DNA of 6,968 nt from contig JAGLXI010000164.1 in NCBI GenBank assembly GCA_023132995.1, forward strand, positions 1-6,968, written 5' to 3'. Numbering within the stretch: the first letter of the stretch is position 1; each line of letters opens with the position of its first letter. Shown piece after piece: positions 5,557 through 6,968 of the stretch. Under the pieces are notes generated by a model. The model saw nothing but the letters and a program-made list of their open reading frames with translations. It searched no databases and was not told the origin of the DNA. The DNA is from Candidatus Zixiibacteriota bacterium (lineage in GTDB: Bacteria; Zixibacteria; MSB-5A5; GN15; FEB-12). The position numbers and the translations under genes are program-made.

Positions 5557-6843
5557 ATGCGTTATTCCCTTTGCTTCAGAGCCGGATGGAAAATCCTGGC
5601 GGCAGTGGCCATATTGGCCCTTTCATCGAACTCACAGGCGGCCTCGCTGCTGATACCGATGGATGATACCCAGGCCGATCACCTCAAGGCGTACGGGGTC
5701 ACGTTCCAGGCGCTCGAAAAGGGATACAAGGCCCAGTGGCTGCTCAACTACCGGGCCGGTTCGTTCCTTATCGATTTCTCATCGGAACTGGTCAACCAAT
5801 GCCTGCTGATGGGCGTCTCCTGCGAAAAGATCACCTCGGGTCAACAGGCCGATATCTACCGGCAGATCGAGGTGGAGAACATGGAGCGCGTGGAACTGGA
5901 GAAGGCCCCGGCCGTCGCCGTCTACTCACCTCCGACCAGCCAGCCCTGGGACGACGCCGTCACGCTGGCCCTGACCTATGCCGAGATCAAGTACGACCTG
6001 ATCTGGGACGAGGATGTTCTCTCCGGCGCGCTGGAGGAATATGACTGGCTGCACTGTCACCACGAGGATTTCACAGGGCAATATGGCAAGTTCTTTGCCG
6101 CCTTTCGCAATCAGTTGTGGTACCAGGCGGACGTGAAGACAAACGAGGAGATGGCCCGCAAGTTGGGTTTCGCCAAGGTCCCCGACATGAAGCTGGAGGT
6201 GGCGCGCACGATCTATGATTACGTTCGCCGCGGCGGGTTCCTGTTCTCGATGTGCTCCGCGCCGGAAACGATTGACATCGCCCTGGCTGCCGGCGAGGTG
6301 GATATCGTGCCAGCCGAACTGGACGGCGACCCGGTTGACCCCGGCGCCCACGGGATGCTCGACTATTCGCGGACGTTTGCCTTCGAGAATTTCACGCTTG
6401 AGCTGGACGCCATGCGCTACCGTCACAGCAATATCGACACCTACCCGGATCGCCTCATGCGCTTTGCCGATATACAGGACGATTTTTTCTACTTGTTTGA
6501 TTTTGCCGCCAAGTTGGACCCGGTGCCCACGATGCTGACCCAGTGCCATCGCTCTACTGTCAACGGCTTCATGGGACAGAGCACCGCCTGGCGCAAGTCG
6601 CTTCTCAAGAAGTTCGTAACCGTGCTCGGCCAGCCGGACAATTTCGACGAGGTTCGTTACATCCACGGCAATCTCGGGCGGGGGACGTTCACATTTCTCT
6701 CCGGCCACGATCCCGAGGACTACCATCACATGGTTCACGACCCTCCAACCGACCTGTCTCTGCACAAGAACTCCCCCGGATACCGCCTGATTCTCAACAA
6801 CGTCCTCTTCCCCGCCGCCAAGAAGAAAGAGCGCAAGACGTAG
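5557..6843 (+). CDS. Exported protein of unknown function, often mislabelled asparagine synthetase B
   Basis: 428 residues. The first 28 form a signal peptide: basic residues up to K12, hydrophobic ILAAVAILAL (13-22) and a likely signal peptidase I cleavage after SQA (26-28). No lipobox follows, so a soluble periplasmic or secreted protein is expected. The mature part begins SLLIPMDDTQADHLKAYG and contains WLLNYRAGSF (61-70), YSPPTSQPWDDAVTLALTYAEI (123-144), HCHHEDFTGQYGKF (166-179), GGFLFSMCSAPETIDIALAA (226-245) and FLSGHDPEDY (380-389). From memory these blocks match a conserved family in Bacteroidetes and relatives that databases often call asparagine synthetase B. I see no N-terminal nucleophile cysteine and no SGGxDS PP-loop, so that name is unsupported. 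GGFLFSMCSA recalls the nucleophile elbow of class I glutamine-amidotransferase-like folds, with Cys233 a candidate; this is inference. Higher GC than the restriction gene suggests a resident gene with its own expression. Confidence 0.8.
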   Translation: MRYSLCFRAGWKILAAVAILALSSNSQAASLLIPMDDTQADHLKAYGVTFQALEKGYKAQWLLNYRAGSFLIDFSSELVNQCLLMGVSCEKITSGQQADIYRQIEVENMERVELEKAPAVAVYSPPTSQPWDDAVTLALTYAEIKYDLIWDEDVLSGALEEYDWLHCHHEDFTGQYGKFFAAFRNQLWYQADVKTNEEMARKLGFAKVPDMKLEVARTIYDYVRRGGFLFSMCSAPETIDIALAAGEVDIVPAELDGDPVDPGAHGMLDYSRTFAFENFTLELDAMRYRHSNIDTYPDRLMRFADIQDDFFYLFDFAAKLDPVPTMLTQCHRSTVNGFMGQSTAWRKSLLKKFVTVLGQPDNFDEVRYIHGNLGRGTFTFLSGHDPEDYHHMVHDPPTDLSLHKNSPGYRLILNNVLFPAAKKKERKT

Positions 6844-6854
6844 CCCCGTAGTAG

Positions 6855-6877
6855 GTCAGGCCCCCCGTGGGCCTGAC
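6855..6877 (+). terminator. Strong GC hairpin just after the exported-protein gene
   Basis: GTCAGGCCC (6855-6863) pairs perfectly with GGGCCTGAC (6869-6877) around a CCCGT loop, starting 12 bases after the stop codon. The stability and position suit an intrinsic terminator. However, the downstream sequence is ATCGGCTTT with only three T in a row, so it may instead stabilise the mRNA 3' end or be part of a repeat element. Confidence 0.5.
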
Positions 6878-6890
6878 ATCGGCTTTGGGA

Positions 6891-6909
6891 ACAGGCAAGC
6901 CTGTCTTTT
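6891..6909 (+). terminator. Small hairpin with T-run, possible terminator
   Basis: ACAGGC (6891-6896) and GCCTGT (6899-6904) flank AA, in practice a 5-bp stem with a CAAG tetraloop. CTTTT (6905-6909) follows immediately. The T-run is short, but together with the stronger hairpin upstream this would make a plausible two-step end of transcription. Confidence 0.4.
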
Positions 6910-6943
6910 GCGCTTCGCGCGTGGCGGGTCCGAAGACGGACCC
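6910..6943. repeat. Further hairpins GCGC-TTC-GCGC and GGGTCCG-AAGA-CGGACCC
   Basis: A 4-bp stem with triloop (6910-6920) is followed by a perfect 7-bp stem with an AAGA loop (6926-6932 with 6937-6943). The second stem continues imperfectly outward, with GG at 6923-6924 opposite CC at 6945-6946 across one mismatch. With the two preceding hairpins this packs four inverted repeats into about 90 bases, a pattern seen in REP-like intergenic repeats. Only one copy is in the window, so repetition cannot be shown. Confidence 0.4.
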
Positions 6944-6968
6944 ACCCTACCGCTAAAACCAATTACGA

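Noticed and set aside
5926..6765. 279-codon open frame on the - strand
   Set aside because: It is antisense to the exported-protein gene, whose frame carries the conserved blocks and a signal peptide. The antisense product looks arbitrary.
5557..6843. Annotation as asparagine synthetase B
   Set aside because: There is no glutaminase N-terminal cysteine and no PP-loop, and a signal peptide directs export.
1..6968. CRISPR array, tRNA or insertion sequence
   Set aside because: No regularly spaced direct repeats, cloverleaf-like segments or transposase frames were seen by eye. The HTH repeats resemble transposase HTHs but are joined to an aconitase fold, with no catalytic DDE or Ser/Tyr recombinase domain.

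Overview
The window looks like moderately GC-rich chromosomal DNA from an environmental bacterium, densely packed with four complete genes on the + strand and probably the start of a fifth leaving leftward on the - strand. The fourth gene resembles, from memory, a secreted protein family common in Bacteroidetes and related FCB-group or candidate-phylum bacteria. That is the only taxonomic hint and it is weak. No rRNA, tRNA, transposase or CRISPR array was seen.

Layout: bases 1-119 hold the 5' end of a probable leftward gene. Bases 120-299 are a divergent control region with two compact dyads and a sigma70-like promoter whose expected transcription start falls on or next to the ATG of the first + strand gene, suggesting a leaderless message. 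A further inverted repeat at 114-131 spans the leftward start codon. Next comes a HIT-family nucleotide phosphorylase/hydrolase of the Ap4A phosphorylase type (300-788). It overlaps by 4 bases (ATGA) a 539-residue protein with two tandem helix-turn-helix repeats fused to an aconitase/isopropylmalate-dehydratase large-subunit fold (785-2404). A single-chain type IIG-like restriction-modification protein follows about 29 bases later (2434-5499): PD-(D/E)xK nuclease, gamma-class N6-adenine methyltransferase and putative target-recognition region. After a 57-base gap lies an exported protein of unknown function (5557-6843), of a family often labelled 'asparagine synthetase B' without any asparagine synthetase motif. 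The last 125 bases form a run of hairpins.

The most unusual gene is the HTH-aconitase fusion. Its aconitase part aligns along almost its full length with LeuC-type enzymes, but the DSHT motif, one of three cluster cysteines, the glutamate of the NM..E.GA motif and both arginines of the RNF.GR motif are replaced. No small (swivel) subunit follows. It looks more like a DNA-binding sensor or regulator built on an aconitase scaffold than an enzyme. Its translational coupling to a dinucleoside-polyphosphate enzyme, and its position just ahead of a lower-GC restriction gene, suggest a regulatory or stress-linked unit. That link is inference: the restriction gene may simply have been inserted there.
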